Notes: generated by a model from the letters alone, not told the origin. A stretch of DNA of 64,000 nt from Nocardia australiensis (GCF_020733705.1 NZ_JAJFZM010000002.1:248001-312000), one strand, 5' to 3'; positions 7,298 to 16,295 are shown, numbered from the stretch's first letter. Translations and numbers: made by a program.

Positions 7298-8161
7298 TCA
7301 GTTGGTGCGGCGTGCCGCCCAGACTGTGCGCTGGGTGCGCAGGACGAGGTCGTCGCGGCGAAGGATGCTGTGTTCGCTGTCGGTGTCGAGCAGTCGGTCG
7401 AGCGCAGCGAGGTCCTCGGGAGAAATTGTGTCGGCGACGCGGTGGTGTAACCGCCGCAGGACGGCGAGCGCGTAGCGGCCGACGCCTGGATTGCGCGAGC
7501 CCGCGATGCTGACCGTGAAGGTGCGTGTGCTTTCAATAGCGAATCCTGCGGAGGTCAGCATCGGACCCCAGTCGGCGCCACGATGGGGCACATGCTCGGC
7601 GTGGAAGTGGGAGGTCGTGGCGTGGCAGCGTTCCTCGAGGCCGGGCTGGTCGGTGGGGGCGGTCTCCGGCAGGAACCGCGGCAGCCCGGCTAGCTCGACG
7701 ACAGCGAACAGGCCGCCCGGCTCGAGTGCGTCGTGGACCTTGGTCAGCGCCCGAACGGGGTCGGCCAAATGGTGCATCGAGGCTGAAGCCCAGACCAGGT
7801 CGGGCACGCCGAGGTCGGGCCAGTCCGGAGCGTCGAGGTCTGCCGCGACGGTGTCCACGCGCTCGAGTACCCCCGTGGCGCAGGCCTTGTTGCGCAGTCG
7901 TCGCAGGTGTTCGATCGAGGAGTCGACGGCCGTGACATGCGCGTCAGGGAAGTGCGTGAGAAGGGTGAACGTGCCGGCGCCGGTGCCGGCGCCCAGGTCC
8001 ACGACCGAGCGCGGAGCTGCCTGGAGGGGCAGCCATGCGGCGATGGCGGCGGTGGACTCCGCGAGGACTTCCGCGTCCAAATCGAGGATCTCGGTCTGGC
8101 CGGCGTCGTTCGAGACAGGGGCAGACGCGTGGTGGGTGCGGCTCGAGTACGTGTGAGTCAT
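7298..8161 (-). CDS. Class I SAM-dependent methyltransferase
   Basis: 287 residues. The nucleotide-binding core is clear: motif I VVDLGAGTGAGTF (about residue 54), the acidic ribose-binding end of strand 2 (HVTAVDSS), then VDTVAADLDAPDW and the post-motif strand LVWASASMHHLADP. Substrate unknown. ATG at 8161 is chosen; an in-frame extension upstream overlaps the likely operator. It lies downstream of, and in the same direction as, the XRE regulator (8874), and the operator-like repeats at 8193-8220 sit just before its start, so it may be regulated by that protein. Confidence 0.85.
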   Translation of the reverse strand: MTHTYSSRTHHASAPVSNDAGQTEILDLDAEVLAESTAAIAAWLPLQAAPRSVVDLGAGTGAGTFTLLTHFPDAHVTAVDSSIEHLRRLRNKACATGVLERVDTVAADLDAPDWPDLGVPDLVWASASMHHLADPVRALTKVHDALEPGGLFAVVELAGLPRFLPETAPTDQPGLEERCHATTSHFHAEHVPHRGADWGPMLTSAGFAIESTRTFTVSIAGSRNPGVGRYALAVLRRLHHRVADTISPEDLAALDRLLDTDSEHSILRRDDLVLRTQRTVWAARRTN

Positions 8162-8192
8162 GTCCACCACGCTAGAACTCCATGCCAAATAG

Positions 8193-8220
8193 GCAAGTAT
8201 TCTTGCGGTATCTGCAAGAA
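8193..8220. promoter_or_regulatory. Tandem GCAAG/CTTGC dyads, likely XRE operator
   Basis: GCAAG-TATT-CTTGC (8193-8206) overlaps TTCTTGC-N7-GCAAGAA (8200-8220), giving three alternately oriented half-sites about 32 bases before the methyltransferase start. Such overlapped dyads are common for XRE-family repressors. The regulator gene is next door. Confidence 0.5.
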
Positions 8221-8265
8221 GTGGAGGATCGAGGGTGCCGCATGCGCAAGTGGTGACTGCCGCAG

Positions 8266-8874
8266 TCAGGCGCAGGAGCCGTTCGAGGCGCAGTCGTCGT
8301 TTCGCTCTCCTTCGCCGTCGCGTTGGTGGCCCCGGCGGGCGTCGCGGTCGAAGATGCCGAGGATTTCACACGGACCGCCTTCGGCACCGATGGCGTGCGG
8401 CAGCATGGTGGGAAACTCAGCGGCCTGATTGGTCTCGACCCGGAAGCGCTGGTGGCCCAACATCAGGATCGCGGTGCCGGACAGGACGACCAGCCACTCC
8501 CGGCCGGGGTGGGCGCGCATGCGCGCGGGATTGTCCGGTGGTGGTTGCGTCACGCGTTGACGCATGACGCTCATACCCGGTTCGCTCTTGATCGACCAGC
8601 GCATGAGTCCGCGTGCGGCGTCGATCATCGGGCTGATGACGACATCGTCGGCGGCGGTCTCCACCAGCTGATCCAGCGTGGTGTCCAGCGCGCGGGCGAG
8701 GGTGACCAGCTGATCGAGCGCGAGTCGACGCTTGCCGTTCTCGATGCGGGAGAGGCTGGACTGGCTCAGATGCGCGCGGGCGGCCAGCTCTTCCAGGGAC
8801 CAACCCTGTGCCACACGTAGAGCGCGGATGCGTTTGCGTACGAGGCTGTCCAATTCACCATTTTCTTGCGTCAT
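8266..8874 (-). CDS. XRE-family regulator with C-terminal cupin domain
   Basis: 202 residues. An N-terminal lambda-repressor-like helix-turn-helix (VRKRIRALRVAQGWSLEELA, then LSQSSLSRIENGKRRL, residues 10-60) is followed by a cupin barrel (HPGREWLVVLSGTAILMLG, LPHAIGAEGGPCEILGIFD), the layout of cupin-sensor repressors. ATG at 8874 (MTQENGEL) is used; ATG 8883 is an alternative. It diverges from the FAD oxidoreductase at 8964 and reads toward the methyltransferase, so it can control both sides. Confidence 0.87.
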   Translation of the reverse strand: MTQENGELDSLVRKRIRALRVAQGWSLEELAARAHLSQSSLSRIENGKRRLALDQLVTLARALDTTLDQLVETAADDVVISPMIDAARGLMRWSIKSEPGMSVMRQRVTQPPPDNPARMRAHPGREWLVVLSGTAILMLGHQRFRVETNQAAEFPTMLPHAIGAEGGPCEILGIFDRDARRGHQRDGEGERNDDCASNGSCA

Positions 8875-8963
8875 AAGCAACATTCTATGCCTGCTCTGCA
8901 AGGTGAGGTTAGGGTCGCTCGCAGACGTCCAGAACCGCTGGACCAGGCACGAAAGGTTGCGAT

Positions 8964-9965
8964 ATGGCGGAGTCCGCCTTCACCTATACCTCCGACACAC
9001 TGCCCGACCAGATCGACGTCGTGGTGATCGGCGGGGGAGCCGCAGGACTCAACGGGGCGCTGATGTTGGCCCGATCGCGTCGTTCGGTTGTCGTGATCGA
9101 CAGCGGCGACCCTCGCAACGCGCCCGCCGAAGCCATGCACGGCTTTCTCGTGCTGGACGGTACCCCGCCGGCGCAATTGCTCGAGCGAGGGCGGCAGCAG
9201 GTACGTCACTACGGCGGCCGGGTCGTATACGCGACGGTGGCTTCCGCCGCTCCTGCCACCCCCTCTACCGACGGTGACCTGCGGTTCTCCGTCGCGCTGA
9301 CCGACGGCCGCACGGTGACCGCGCGCCGTCTGTTGGTGGCCACTGGTCTGCGCGATGTATTGCCCGAGATCCCTGGCCTGGCGCAGCACTGGGGCCACAG
9401 TGTGGTGCACTGCCCGTATTGCCACGGGTGGGAGGTCCGCGACGAGCCCATCGGCATCATCGCCACCGGGCCGGGTTCGATCCATCATGCGCTGCTGTTC
9501 CGCCAGCTCACCGGGGACCTGGTCTATTTCACCGGCGGCACCGACCTCGACGAGGACACCCGCGCACGTTTCGCCGCCCGCGATATCACCGTCGTCGACA
9601 CGCCGGTGGCCGAGGTCGTCACCGCTGTCGACGGCACCCTCGCCGGCGTCCGGTTGACCGACGGCCAGGTCGTCGCCCGTCGGGTCCTCGCGGTTGCCAC
9701 CGGCATGCAGGCCCGTACCGCAGGTCTGGAAGAACTCGGGTTGCCGATGGAGGACCTGCCCGACCACATGGGCCGCCGGTTCTCCTCCGCAATGGCCGGA
9801 ACCACCGATGTGCCCGGCGTGTGGGTGGCCGGCAACGCTACAGACCTGACCGCCCAGGTCGGCGCATCCGCAGCGGCCGGCGCACTGGCCGGTGCACACA
9901 TCAACGCCGTGCTCGCCACTGCGGACACCGACGCGGCCCTGGCCGCGACGCGGGCCACGGCCTGA
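8964..9965 (+). CDS. FAD/NAD(P)-dependent oxidoreductase, thioredoxin-reductase-like
   Basis: 333 residues with two Rossmann folds. The FAD motif VVIGGGAAGLNGALMLA is near residue 20, the redox-active pair is CPYC around residue 152 (VHCPYCHGWEV), and the C-terminal FAD motif is GVWVAGNATD. The degenerate NAD-binding motif (IIATGPGSIHHALL) resembles the thioredoxin-reductase-like flavoproteins that accompany transporters or form disulfides in small molecules (gliotoxin/holomycin-type oxidases), rather than true TrxB. It is followed by a drug exporter and controlled from a divergent XRE gene, which suggests detoxification or maturation of an exported compound. Confidence 0.85.
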   Translation: MAESAFTYTSDTLPDQIDVVVIGGGAAGLNGALMLARSRRSVVVIDSGDPRNAPAEAMHGFLVLDGTPPAQLLERGRQQVRHYGGRVVYATVASAAPATPSTDGDLRFSVALTDGRTVTARRLLVATGLRDVLPEIPGLAQHWGHSVVHCPYCHGWEVRDEPIGIIATGPGSIHHALLFRQLTGDLVYFTGGTDLDEDTRARFAARDITVVDTPVAEVVTAVDGTLAGVRLTDGQVVARRVLAVATGMQARTAGLEELGLPMEDLPDHMGRRFSSAMAGTTDVPGVWVAGNATDLTAQVGASAAAGALAGAHINAVLATADTDAALAATRATA

Positions 9966-10076
9966 GGAGTTCGGGCTCGCATTCGTCGCGCGGGTCCGTA
10001 CCGATTGCCCAGTCTCCGGTTGACCGGGCGCTGCCCCCGGAACCGACTTCGGTATGCCCTTTTCGAGAGGAACCCC

Positions 10077-11669
10077 ATGAATATCAGCCAACCCGTGCCC
10101 TCGGTCCCCGTCACCGACGGTGGCACACCGGATGCAGGTCAGCTGCGCACCATCCTGATCGCGGTTTCCATCGCGTTGATGGCTGTAATCGCCTCGGTGT
10201 CCGGGCTCAACGTCGCCCAGACCCAGATGGCTGTCGAGTTCAGCGCCTCGCAGAACACGATCCTGTGGATCGTCAACATCTACACCCTCACCCTCGCTGC
10301 TCTGCTGCTTCCGCTCGGCGCCATCGGTGACCGGCTCGGCCGCAAACCCATGCTCATCGCTGGCCTGGCCGTTTTCGGCGTCGCCAATATCGCGGCGGGT
10401 TTGGCGCCGAACGCCGAGGTCATGCTCGGGGCGCGGGTGCTCGCCGGCATCGGCGCGGCGATGATCATGCCCATTACCCTTGCGGTGATCACCTCGACCT
10501 TCCCTGAAGAACAGCGTGGTAAAGCGATCGGCGTGTGGACCGGCGTCGCCGGAGGCGGCGGCATCCTGGGCATGTTCTTGTCCGCGCTGCTCGTCGACAT
10601 CGCCGACTGGCGCTGGCTGTTCGTCCTTCCGGTGACGCTGGTCATCGCAGCTCTCGCGACCGCGCTCAAAGCCGTGCCCAACTCCCGTGACCGTATGGCC
10701 CACGCCTTCGATACCGTTGGGGCGCTGATCTCCGTGGTCGCCGTCGTCGGTCTCATCTTCGTCCTGCAAGAAGGCCCTGAACGAGGCTGGACCGCACCAG
10801 CGACACTGATCAGTCTCACCGTGGGTATCATCGCCACCGCCGGGTTCGTGGCGTGGGAACTACGACGCCACGATGCCGCGCTGCTGGATGTCCGTCTCTT
10901 CGGTGAGCGTGGCCTGACCGGCGGCTCGATCACACTGCTGGTGGTATTCGGTGTCCAAGCCGGTATCGCGGTGGTCCTGTTCCCGTTCTTCCAAGCAGTG
11001 CTCGGGTGGTCGGGTCTGCTGGCCACGCTCGCGCAGATGCCCATGGCAGTGGCGATGATGATGACCTCCGGCCTGGCCCCCAAGCTGGCCGAGCGCATCG
11101 GTGCTCGTACGACCATGGCGATCGGCATCGCAGTGGGCGGCGTCGGCCTGGCGCAAATGGCCGGGTTCGCCTCCGTCGAGGGCGGCTACCTGTCCATCCT
11201 GCCCGGCATCATCGCCATGGGCATCGGCATGGGCCTGGCGATGACGCCCTCCACACAGGCCATCACCAGCTCCCTGCCGCAGGAGAAACAGGGCGTCGCT
11301 TCCGCCCTCAACGACGTCACCCGCGAGTTCGGCACCGCACTCGGTGTCGCCCTGCTCGGTGCGCTGGTTGCCAGCGGCTATCGCAACTCCATCGACGGCA
11401 AGCTCGACGGCATCCCGGCGGACACTGCGGATATCGCACGCGAGGGCATCGCCAATGCCGTCGAAACCGCAAACACCGCAGGCTCCCACGCACAGCAAGT
11501 GGTCCACGCCGCGCAGCAGGCGTTCCTCGACGGCTGGCAGCAGGCCATGTGGGTCGGCACAGCCGTCATAGGTGCCCTGTTCCTCTTCATCCTCACCGCC
11601 GGCCCGAAGAACACCGCTACCCACCCTCAACAAGACACCGAAGCACCCGAGCCTCTCGCTTCGCGCTGA
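10077..11669 (+). CDS. MFS exporter, DHA2 (EmrB/QacA, 14-TM) family
   Basis: 530 residues from ATG 10077 (AGAGG just upstream). About 14 hydrophobic segments are visible. The loop 2-3 motif GAIGDRLGRKPMLI and the motif-C-like GVAGGGGILGMFLSALL are those of drug:proton antiporters. Starting at an upstream in-frame codon (10005) would add 24 polar residues and is less likely. It probably forms one transcript with the preceding flavoprotein gene (111-base gap). Substrate unknown. Confidence 0.88.
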   Translation: MNISQPVPSVPVTDGGTPDAGQLRTILIAVSIALMAVIASVSGLNVAQTQMAVEFSASQNTILWIVNIYTLTLAALLLPLGAIGDRLGRKPMLIAGLAVFGVANIAAGLAPNAEVMLGARVLAGIGAAMIMPITLAVITSTFPEEQRGKAIGVWTGVAGGGGILGMFLSALLVDIADWRWLFVLPVTLVIAALATALKAVPNSRDRMAHAFDTVGALISVVAVVGLIFVLQEGPERGWTAPATLISLTVGIIATAGFVAWELRRHDAALLDVRLFGERGLTGGSITLLVVFGVQAGIAVVLFPFFQAVLGWSGLLATLAQMPMAVAMMMTSGLAPKLAERIGARTTMAIGIAVGGVGLAQMAGFASVEGGYLSILPGIIAMGIGMGLAMTPSTQAITSSLPQEKQGVASALNDVTREFGTALGVALLGALVASGYRNSIDGKLDGIPADTADIAREGIANAVETANTAGSHAQQVVHAAQQAFLDGWQQAMWVGTAVIGALFLFILTAGPKNTATHPQQDTEAPEPLASR

Positions 11670-12201
11670 CAACACAACCACCTTCAGGGCATCCCACAGT
11701 CGGTCTGCAGCAGAGCAGCAGATCTAGCGAGACGTCCACGTTGGATATCGCAGACTGCCCGTGGTGTTGCCAGGCGGTGGCAGCAACGGCTCGAGCGCCG
11801 TCCACTGCTGGTCGGTGCACGACGATGGATATGCCGGGCAGGACTGTGCCTGATCGGCGGACGCGCCGATATGGGCCGGGCACGACGAACATAGGCAGGT
11901 AGGCAAACTGGCACACGAACTCCTGGTGCATCTGGTCTCGACAACCATTGATCTACCAGGAGTTCTTCATGTTCCGGGCGTGCCGCGCCGACACTAATAC
12001 CGTTCTGTTGCAACAGAATTCGCTACCCAGCACCCAGATCGTTGCCGACCTGCACTCACCTGGCCTTCCGACCTTCAGATCCGCACGACACCTCGATCGG
12101 TCCCGACCATGCCATCGCAGCACCGAGATCTCAGACGTTCACTCAGATGAGTGCGACCGTGTGAGCAAGACTGAAGGTACTGAACGCCTCCGACGGCGCA
12201 G
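11670..12201. other. Intergenic region with IS scar, long inverted repeat and palindrome
   Basis: No complete gene. It holds an IS transposase scrap (separate entry), an 11-bp perfect inverted repeat GAACTCCTGGT / ACCAGGAGTTC (11917-11927, 11955-11965, 27-base loop), and a 16-bp perfect palindrome TTCTGTTGCAACAGAA (12003-12018). The inverted repeat lies just upstream of the transposase start and could belong to the old IS end. Confidence 0.5.
11740..11865 (-). pseudogene. IS5/IS4-type transposase N-terminal scrap
   Basis: About 30 residues (PAYPSSCTDQQWTALEPLLP, then PPGNTTG) match the conserved start of IS5-family transposases, where a YPSDLTDxQWxxLxPLLP pattern is typical. The frame stops soon after; no catalytic domain remains. 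Confidence 0.6.
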
Positions 12202-13344
12202 TTACCGGCGGCGGTGAGATACGAGGGTCCCGATGCATAGGGCGACCGCGCAGAGCATGAGCGGTGGCAGCAGGAGAGCTCCGCGCAGGGTGATGACGGA
12301 GCTACAGAGGCCTACTGTGGCGGGCCCTAGGAGCAGGCCGAGGTACCCAATCGAGGAGACGGAGGTGATCGCGTCCTGACGATGTGCTGCTGCTGCTCTC
12401 GCGGCGAGCGAGATGGTCATTGGGTACAGGTTGGCAAGACCCAGTCCGGCACTCGCATAGCCGATGAGGGCGACCGACAGGTTGGGTGATGCGGCTACTG
12501 CCGTTCCGCCGACAACGCCGAGGACGACGGCCGCCAGAAGAAGTCGTCTCTCGCCAATGCGTGCGATGAGGGTCGCCCCGAGTGACCGGCCGATGACCAT
12601 GCAGATGGCGAATGAGGTGTATCCCCACGCCTGCCGCGCATCTGCGGAGCCAAGAATTTCAGCGCGCAGGAAGTACGCGCTCCAGTCGGTGATGACCCCT
12701 TCACCGAACAATGCGGCGAACCCGATTGCGGCGGCGACCCATACTTTTCGCGAGGTCGGGCGTGGAATCCGGAAGGCGTCGGGGCGGGGTGCATTATCAA
12801 TGAGAAAGACACCCGCGAGGGCGACGAGCGTAACGGTGTTGACGACCAGCAGGTGGGCTAGGGGGTTCAGTGCGGCCCCCACCGCAAGGCCGGCGATTAT
12901 GGATGCGGCCAGGGTGGCCAGGCTGTACGCCGCGTAGCAGCCAGTGAGAACCGGCCGACTGAGCCGATCTTCGGCGTGTGCGGCGGCCGTGTTGATTGTG
13001 ACGCTGTAGATGCCGCTGGTGATGCCGAGTAAGAAGGCCGCGATGAAGAGCGTCGCGGCGCTGCCGGCCCCACCGAGCAGTAGGGAAGACGCGGCGGTGC
13101 AGGCAAGGACTGTCGCCGCGACTGGCTTGGTGTTGAATCTCGTCAGTGCGGCGCTGGCGGCCGGCATGCCGAGGAGCGTGCCGAGGGCGAGAACGAGGAG
13201 CGCCGCGCCGACTGTAGACGTGGTGACGTGCGCGGCGTGCGCGATGTCGGGGATACGGATTGCCCACGAGCCGAATATGAGTCCCGGCGGCACGAAGAGC
13301 AGCTTGGTCGGCCATGCGTTGGCTGGCGCCAGAGTGGTGCTCAT
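12202..13344 (-). CDS. MFS transporter (12-TM, YbjJ/FucP-like)
   Basis: 380 residues, almost wholly hydrophobic with about 12 membrane segments; no large soluble domain. The start (LLFVPPGLIFGSWAIRIPDI) resembles the YbjJ-type MFS group. ATG at 13344 lies 5 bases after the stop of the diiron oxygenase gene, so it is the last gene of the minus-strand island operon. Its likely role is export of the island's product or uptake of a precursor; which one cannot be told from sequence. Confidence 0.85.
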   Translation of the reverse strand: MSTTLAPANAWPTKLLFVPPGLIFGSWAIRIPDIAHAAHVTTSTVGAALLVLALGTLLGMPAASAALTRFNTKPVAATVLACTAASSLLLGGAGSAATLFIAAFLLGITSGIYSVTINTAAAHAEDRLSRPVLTGCYAAYSLATLAASIIAGLAVGAALNPLAHLLVVNTVTLVALAGVFLIDNAPRPDAFRIPRPTSRKVWVAAAIGFAALFGEGVITDWSAYFLRAEILGSADARQAWGYTSFAICMVIGRSLGATLIARIGERRLLLAAVVLGVVGGTAVAASPNLSVALIGYASAGLGLANLYPMTISLAARAAAAHRQDAITSVSSIGYLGLLLGPATVGLCSSVITLRGALLLPPLMLCAVALCIGTLVSHRRR

Positions 13345-13349
13345 GGCGA

Positions 13350-14375
13350 TTATAGAAATCCGTCGCGGTGCAGGCAGTCTTCCACGATGGCAGCGTCGAG
13401 CGCCCCGGCCCTCTTGAAGTGTCGGATAGTTTGGTGCGCTGCAATTCTGATCTGGTCGTCGACCAGGTCCGGACGAAAGGTATCGGCGATTACCTGGACG
13501 CTTCCGGGGCCAGTTACACCGACCTGCATGAGATCTCGAGCGACGACTTCAGTTGCGGGCGCCAGGAAGCAGCGGATCAGTTTGGGAATGGCTGGGCCGA
13601 CACGGCTGATTTGATCTGGCGGCATCGCTGCCCACACCAGGGACAACAAGTTCCCGAAGTAGGTGTGGTGACGACCTTCGTCGATGGCATGATCGCGGAC
13701 CGCCTGAGTGACGGCCGCGGGCATATTGGCGTTGGCGGGCACTGAGGCCAGAGTTCCGGTGATAAGGGTTTCGGAAACGATGACGAAAAGCAGCTCGAGT
13801 AGGGGTCTGTCAGCGGGTTCGTGCGTTGCGACCAGCTGCTCGAATGCCACCATGAAATGTGGCGTTTCGGTCTGCGGGGCGTCTACCCCACTGAGTTGTT
13901 CGACCTGATTGATCAGGTCGGCGGAAAACTGTGCGTGGTATGCCTCGTCGCAGTACACGTGGTAGGCGTCGTCACGCATCTGGCGGGGAAGGCCGGGCAG
14001 CACGGTACCCATTGCCAAACCGAGCGCGGTGTGGTTGACGACAAGCGTCTCGAGATACTCGGTGAACCGTAGATACCGGTAGAGATGTCGAATGAGCAAC
14101 TCGTCGATATTCTGACGCGGTAGGCGAGCGACCAGTGGGTGCGTGGCGACGGGAACCAGTTCAGGGTCGAAGTAGAACGCGTCTGCGGAGGGTCGCTGGA
14201 CGACGCGTCGCGGCGCTCGGCGCACGGAGGCTCGGTCGTGCCACGTGGCGAACGGGCTTCGATACGGGTGGTTCTCGGCGACATCTGGTTCTACGGTCAG
14301 TGAGTCGAGGATGAGGCGGCGGGCACAGGTTGGTGCCCGCTCGCAGCCGATGAATAGTCCGGTGGTGCCACACAT
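13350..14375 (-). CDS. AurF-type diiron oxygenase (N-oxygenase family)
   Basis: 341 residues. The p-aminobenzoate N-oxygenase (AurF) family converts arylamines to hydroxylamines and nitro compounds at a non-haem diiron site. All seven ligand positions can be placed with AurF-like spacing: E109 (TEYLETL), E144 and H147 (DEAYHAQ), E202 (SETLITG), H229, E233 and H236 (DHAIDEGRHHTYF). ATG at 14375 is the only usable start before the conserved part; it lies 18 bases after the asparagine-synthetase-like gene. Its first residues (MCGTTG) oddly echo the start of that neighbour (MCGIAG). Electrons could come from the ferredoxins encoded upstream. Substrate unknown; a few relatives act on carbon rather than nitrogen. 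Confidence 0.85.
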   Translation of the reverse strand: MCGTTGLFIGCERAPTCARRLILDSLTVEPDVAENHPYRSPFATWHDRASVRRAPRRVVQRPSADAFYFDPELVPVATHPLVARLPRQNIDELLIRHLYRYLRFTEYLETLVVNHTALGLAMGTVLPGLPRQMRDDAYHVYCDEAYHAQFSADLINQVEQLSGVDAPQTETPHFMVAFEQLVATHEPADRPLLELLFVIVSETLITGTLASVPANANMPAAVTQAVRDHAIDEGRHHTYFGNLLSLVWAAMPPDQISRVGPAIPKLIRCFLAPATEVVARDLMQVGVTGPGSVQVIADTFRPDLVDDQIRIAAHQTIRHFKRAGALDAAIVEDCLHRDGFL

Positions 14376-14393
14376 GGCTGATAGCGCCCCTTC

Positions 14394-16220
14394 TCAGAAT
14401 CCGCGAAGTTTCACGCCGGACCGCAGCCACAGGTCGAGTCGTAGGACCTGTTCGAGCTGTGTGCTTCCGTAGGTGGCCGAGAGATCGCGATCGGTGGAGC
14501 GGAGGTTGTCGAGAACGTGCGCGTCCATCAGGTCGGTGACAGGTGAGCCCCCGGAGACGACATCGACGAACTGTTTCTCGAGGAGCTGTGCGTACTGCGG
14601 GTCCTGGGTCATCGGATAGTTGGACTTGCGTCGTTGGATAACTCCCGGAGAAACCAGGTCCGCGGCCGCGGCCCGTAGGATCGATTTCTCCCGACCATCG
14701 AATGTTTGCATCGCCCAAGGGATATTGACGGCGTACTCGACCAGCTTCCGGTCGAGCAGTGGGACCCGCACCTCTAGCGCGGAGGCCATGCTCATGCGAT
14801 CCATGCGATCGAGCTGTTGCGGGATGAAACGGGTGAGGGCCAGGTGCATACGGACTCGATTGCGCCGGTCGGCCGGGGTCTCTTGTGGCAAGTGTTCGAT
14901 GCTGTCGCGTACTAGTTGGGCGTCCTTGCGCGCGTGGCCTTCAACATCGATGAACTTGAGTAGGTCGGCGTCGAGCAGAGACGCTGCGCCGCTGACCTCG
15001 ATTCCGGTTTCGAACCACGGCAGTGTGCTGTCGTCGAGGGTGTCGTTCTGTAGCCAGTCGTATCCGAGGAATAGTTCGTCGGCACCTTCTCCGGAGATCA
15101 CCATGGTGGCATCTGTTTTGACCTCACGGCAGAACTGGTAGAGCGACACATCGGAGTCGCCGTAGGCGATCGGCTCGTCCCATGCGCGGAGTACCGCGGC
15201 TCGGTCGACCGGGTTGGACAGGTCTGCGCTGTCCAGAACGACGGTGCGTGCTCTGGTACTCAGGTGCTGAGACATTTCCTGTGCGAAGGGCAGGTCGGAG
15301 GCGGGCCGTAGGTGCGTCGGCTGGAAGCGGTCGAGGTGACCGTCGAAGTCCAGGGTGAAGGAGGGAAGTCCCGGTCCGAATGCATCGGCCGCGCAGGCGG
15401 CGGTCATGCTGGAGTCGAGGCCTCCGGACAGCAACACTCCCCAAGGCACGTCGGAGACGCATTGGCGGCGCACCGCTGACCGCGCGAGCGATCGAACGGT
15501 GGCGATGGTTGTGTCGAGGTCGTCGTCGTGGGTGGCGACCGGGATCGACCAGTATCGTGTCTCGGTCATACCGTTTTTGGAGAAGGTCATGAGGTGGCCG
15601 GGTTTGACGACATGCAGGTCGGCGAACGTGGTAGTTCCCGGTGGGCGGCCGTAGGTCATCATGGCGCGGAAGCCTGCGGGGTCGACCTCGCTGCTGACCT
15701 CGGGATGGGCGATGAGGGCTTTGGGTTCGGACCCGAAGACGATGCCGCCGCCGATGAACGCGTAGTAGAGCGGCTTCACGCCGATGAAGTCGCGGGTGAG
15801 GATCAGCGTTTGGCTCCTGATGTCCCAGATCACGAAGCCGAAGATTCCGTCCAAGTGTTCGACGAAATGGTTGCCCCATTCGAGATAGGCGTGGAGGACG
15901 ACTTCTGTGTCGGACGTCGTGTTCAGCCGGTGACCGTGAGCGGCTAGTTCGGTCGCGAGGTCGCGGAAGTTGTAGACCTCTCCGACGTAGTCGATGACCG
16001 CGATCGGATGACCGTTGATGTCGGTGGCGATCATCGGTTGGGTTCCGCCCTCGACGTCGATGACGGAGTTGCGGGTGTGTCCGAGTGCGATGTTGTCGGC
16101 TATCCAGCTGTCGGCTGCGTCAGGACCGCGATTGATCATCGTGGTGGCCATCCGGGGCAGGAGGGTGCGCAATTGTTGTTCAGTCGCGCCGAAGTCGACG
16201 ATGCCTGCGATTCCGCACAT
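14394..16220 (-). CDS. Asparagine-synthetase-like glutamine amidotransferase (AsnB family)
   Basis: 608 residues in two domains. The N-terminal Ntn glutaminase has catalytic Cys2 (MCGIAG), R50 (GHTRNSV) and D104 (TSDTEVV). The C-terminal ATP-pyrophosphatase has the PP-loop SGGLDSS at 265-271 and a conserved SGEGADELFLGYD segment. The family moves ammonia from glutamine to a carboxylate activated as an acyl-adenylate. Oddity: the oxyanion-hole motif is YVGEVYNF, with Val79 where the family has Asn (NGEIYN), so glutamine hydrolysis may be impaired. In a cluster with an N-oxygenase and ferredoxins it more likely amidates a specialised substrate than makes cellular asparagine. Confidence 0.87.
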   Translation of the reverse strand: MCGIAGIVDFGATEQQLRTLLPRMATTMINRGPDAADSWIADNIALGHTRNSVIDVEGGTQPMIATDINGHPIAVIDYVGEVYNFRDLATELAAHGHRLNTTSDTEVVLHAYLEWGNHFVEHLDGIFGFVIWDIRSQTLILTRDFIGVKPLYYAFIGGGIVFGSEPKALIAHPEVSSEVDPAGFRAMMTYGRPPGTTTFADLHVVKPGHLMTFSKNGMTETRYWSIPVATHDDDLDTTIATVRSLARSAVRRQCVSDVPWGVLLSGGLDSSMTAACAADAFGPGLPSFTLDFDGHLDRFQPTHLRPASDLPFAQEMSQHLSTRARTVVLDSADLSNPVDRAAVLRAWDEPIAYGDSDVSLYQFCREVKTDATMVISGEGADELFLGYDWLQNDTLDDSTLPWFETGIEVSGAASLLDADLLKFIDVEGHARKDAQLVRDSIEHLPQETPADRRNRVRMHLALTRFIPQQLDRMDRMSMASALEVRVPLLDRKLVEYAVNIPWAMQTFDGREKSILRAAAADLVSPGVIQRRKSNYPMTQDPQYAQLLEKQFVDVVSGGSPVTDLMDAHVLDNLRSTDRDLSATYGSTQLEQVLRLDLWLRSGVKLRGF

Positions 16221-16295
16221 GTGGTGGTCTCCGTCTTTCGTTGAAGTGGTGGTGCTGGCCAGTGGAGTGTTGAAATGTCTTGCACTGTGGATTGA

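Noticed and set aside
8871..10769. A 632-codon minus-strand frame overlapping the flavoprotein and exporter
   Set aside because: Low-complexity Gly/Asp/His/Arg composition typical of the antisense of high-GC genes, with no domain; the plus-strand genes are clear.
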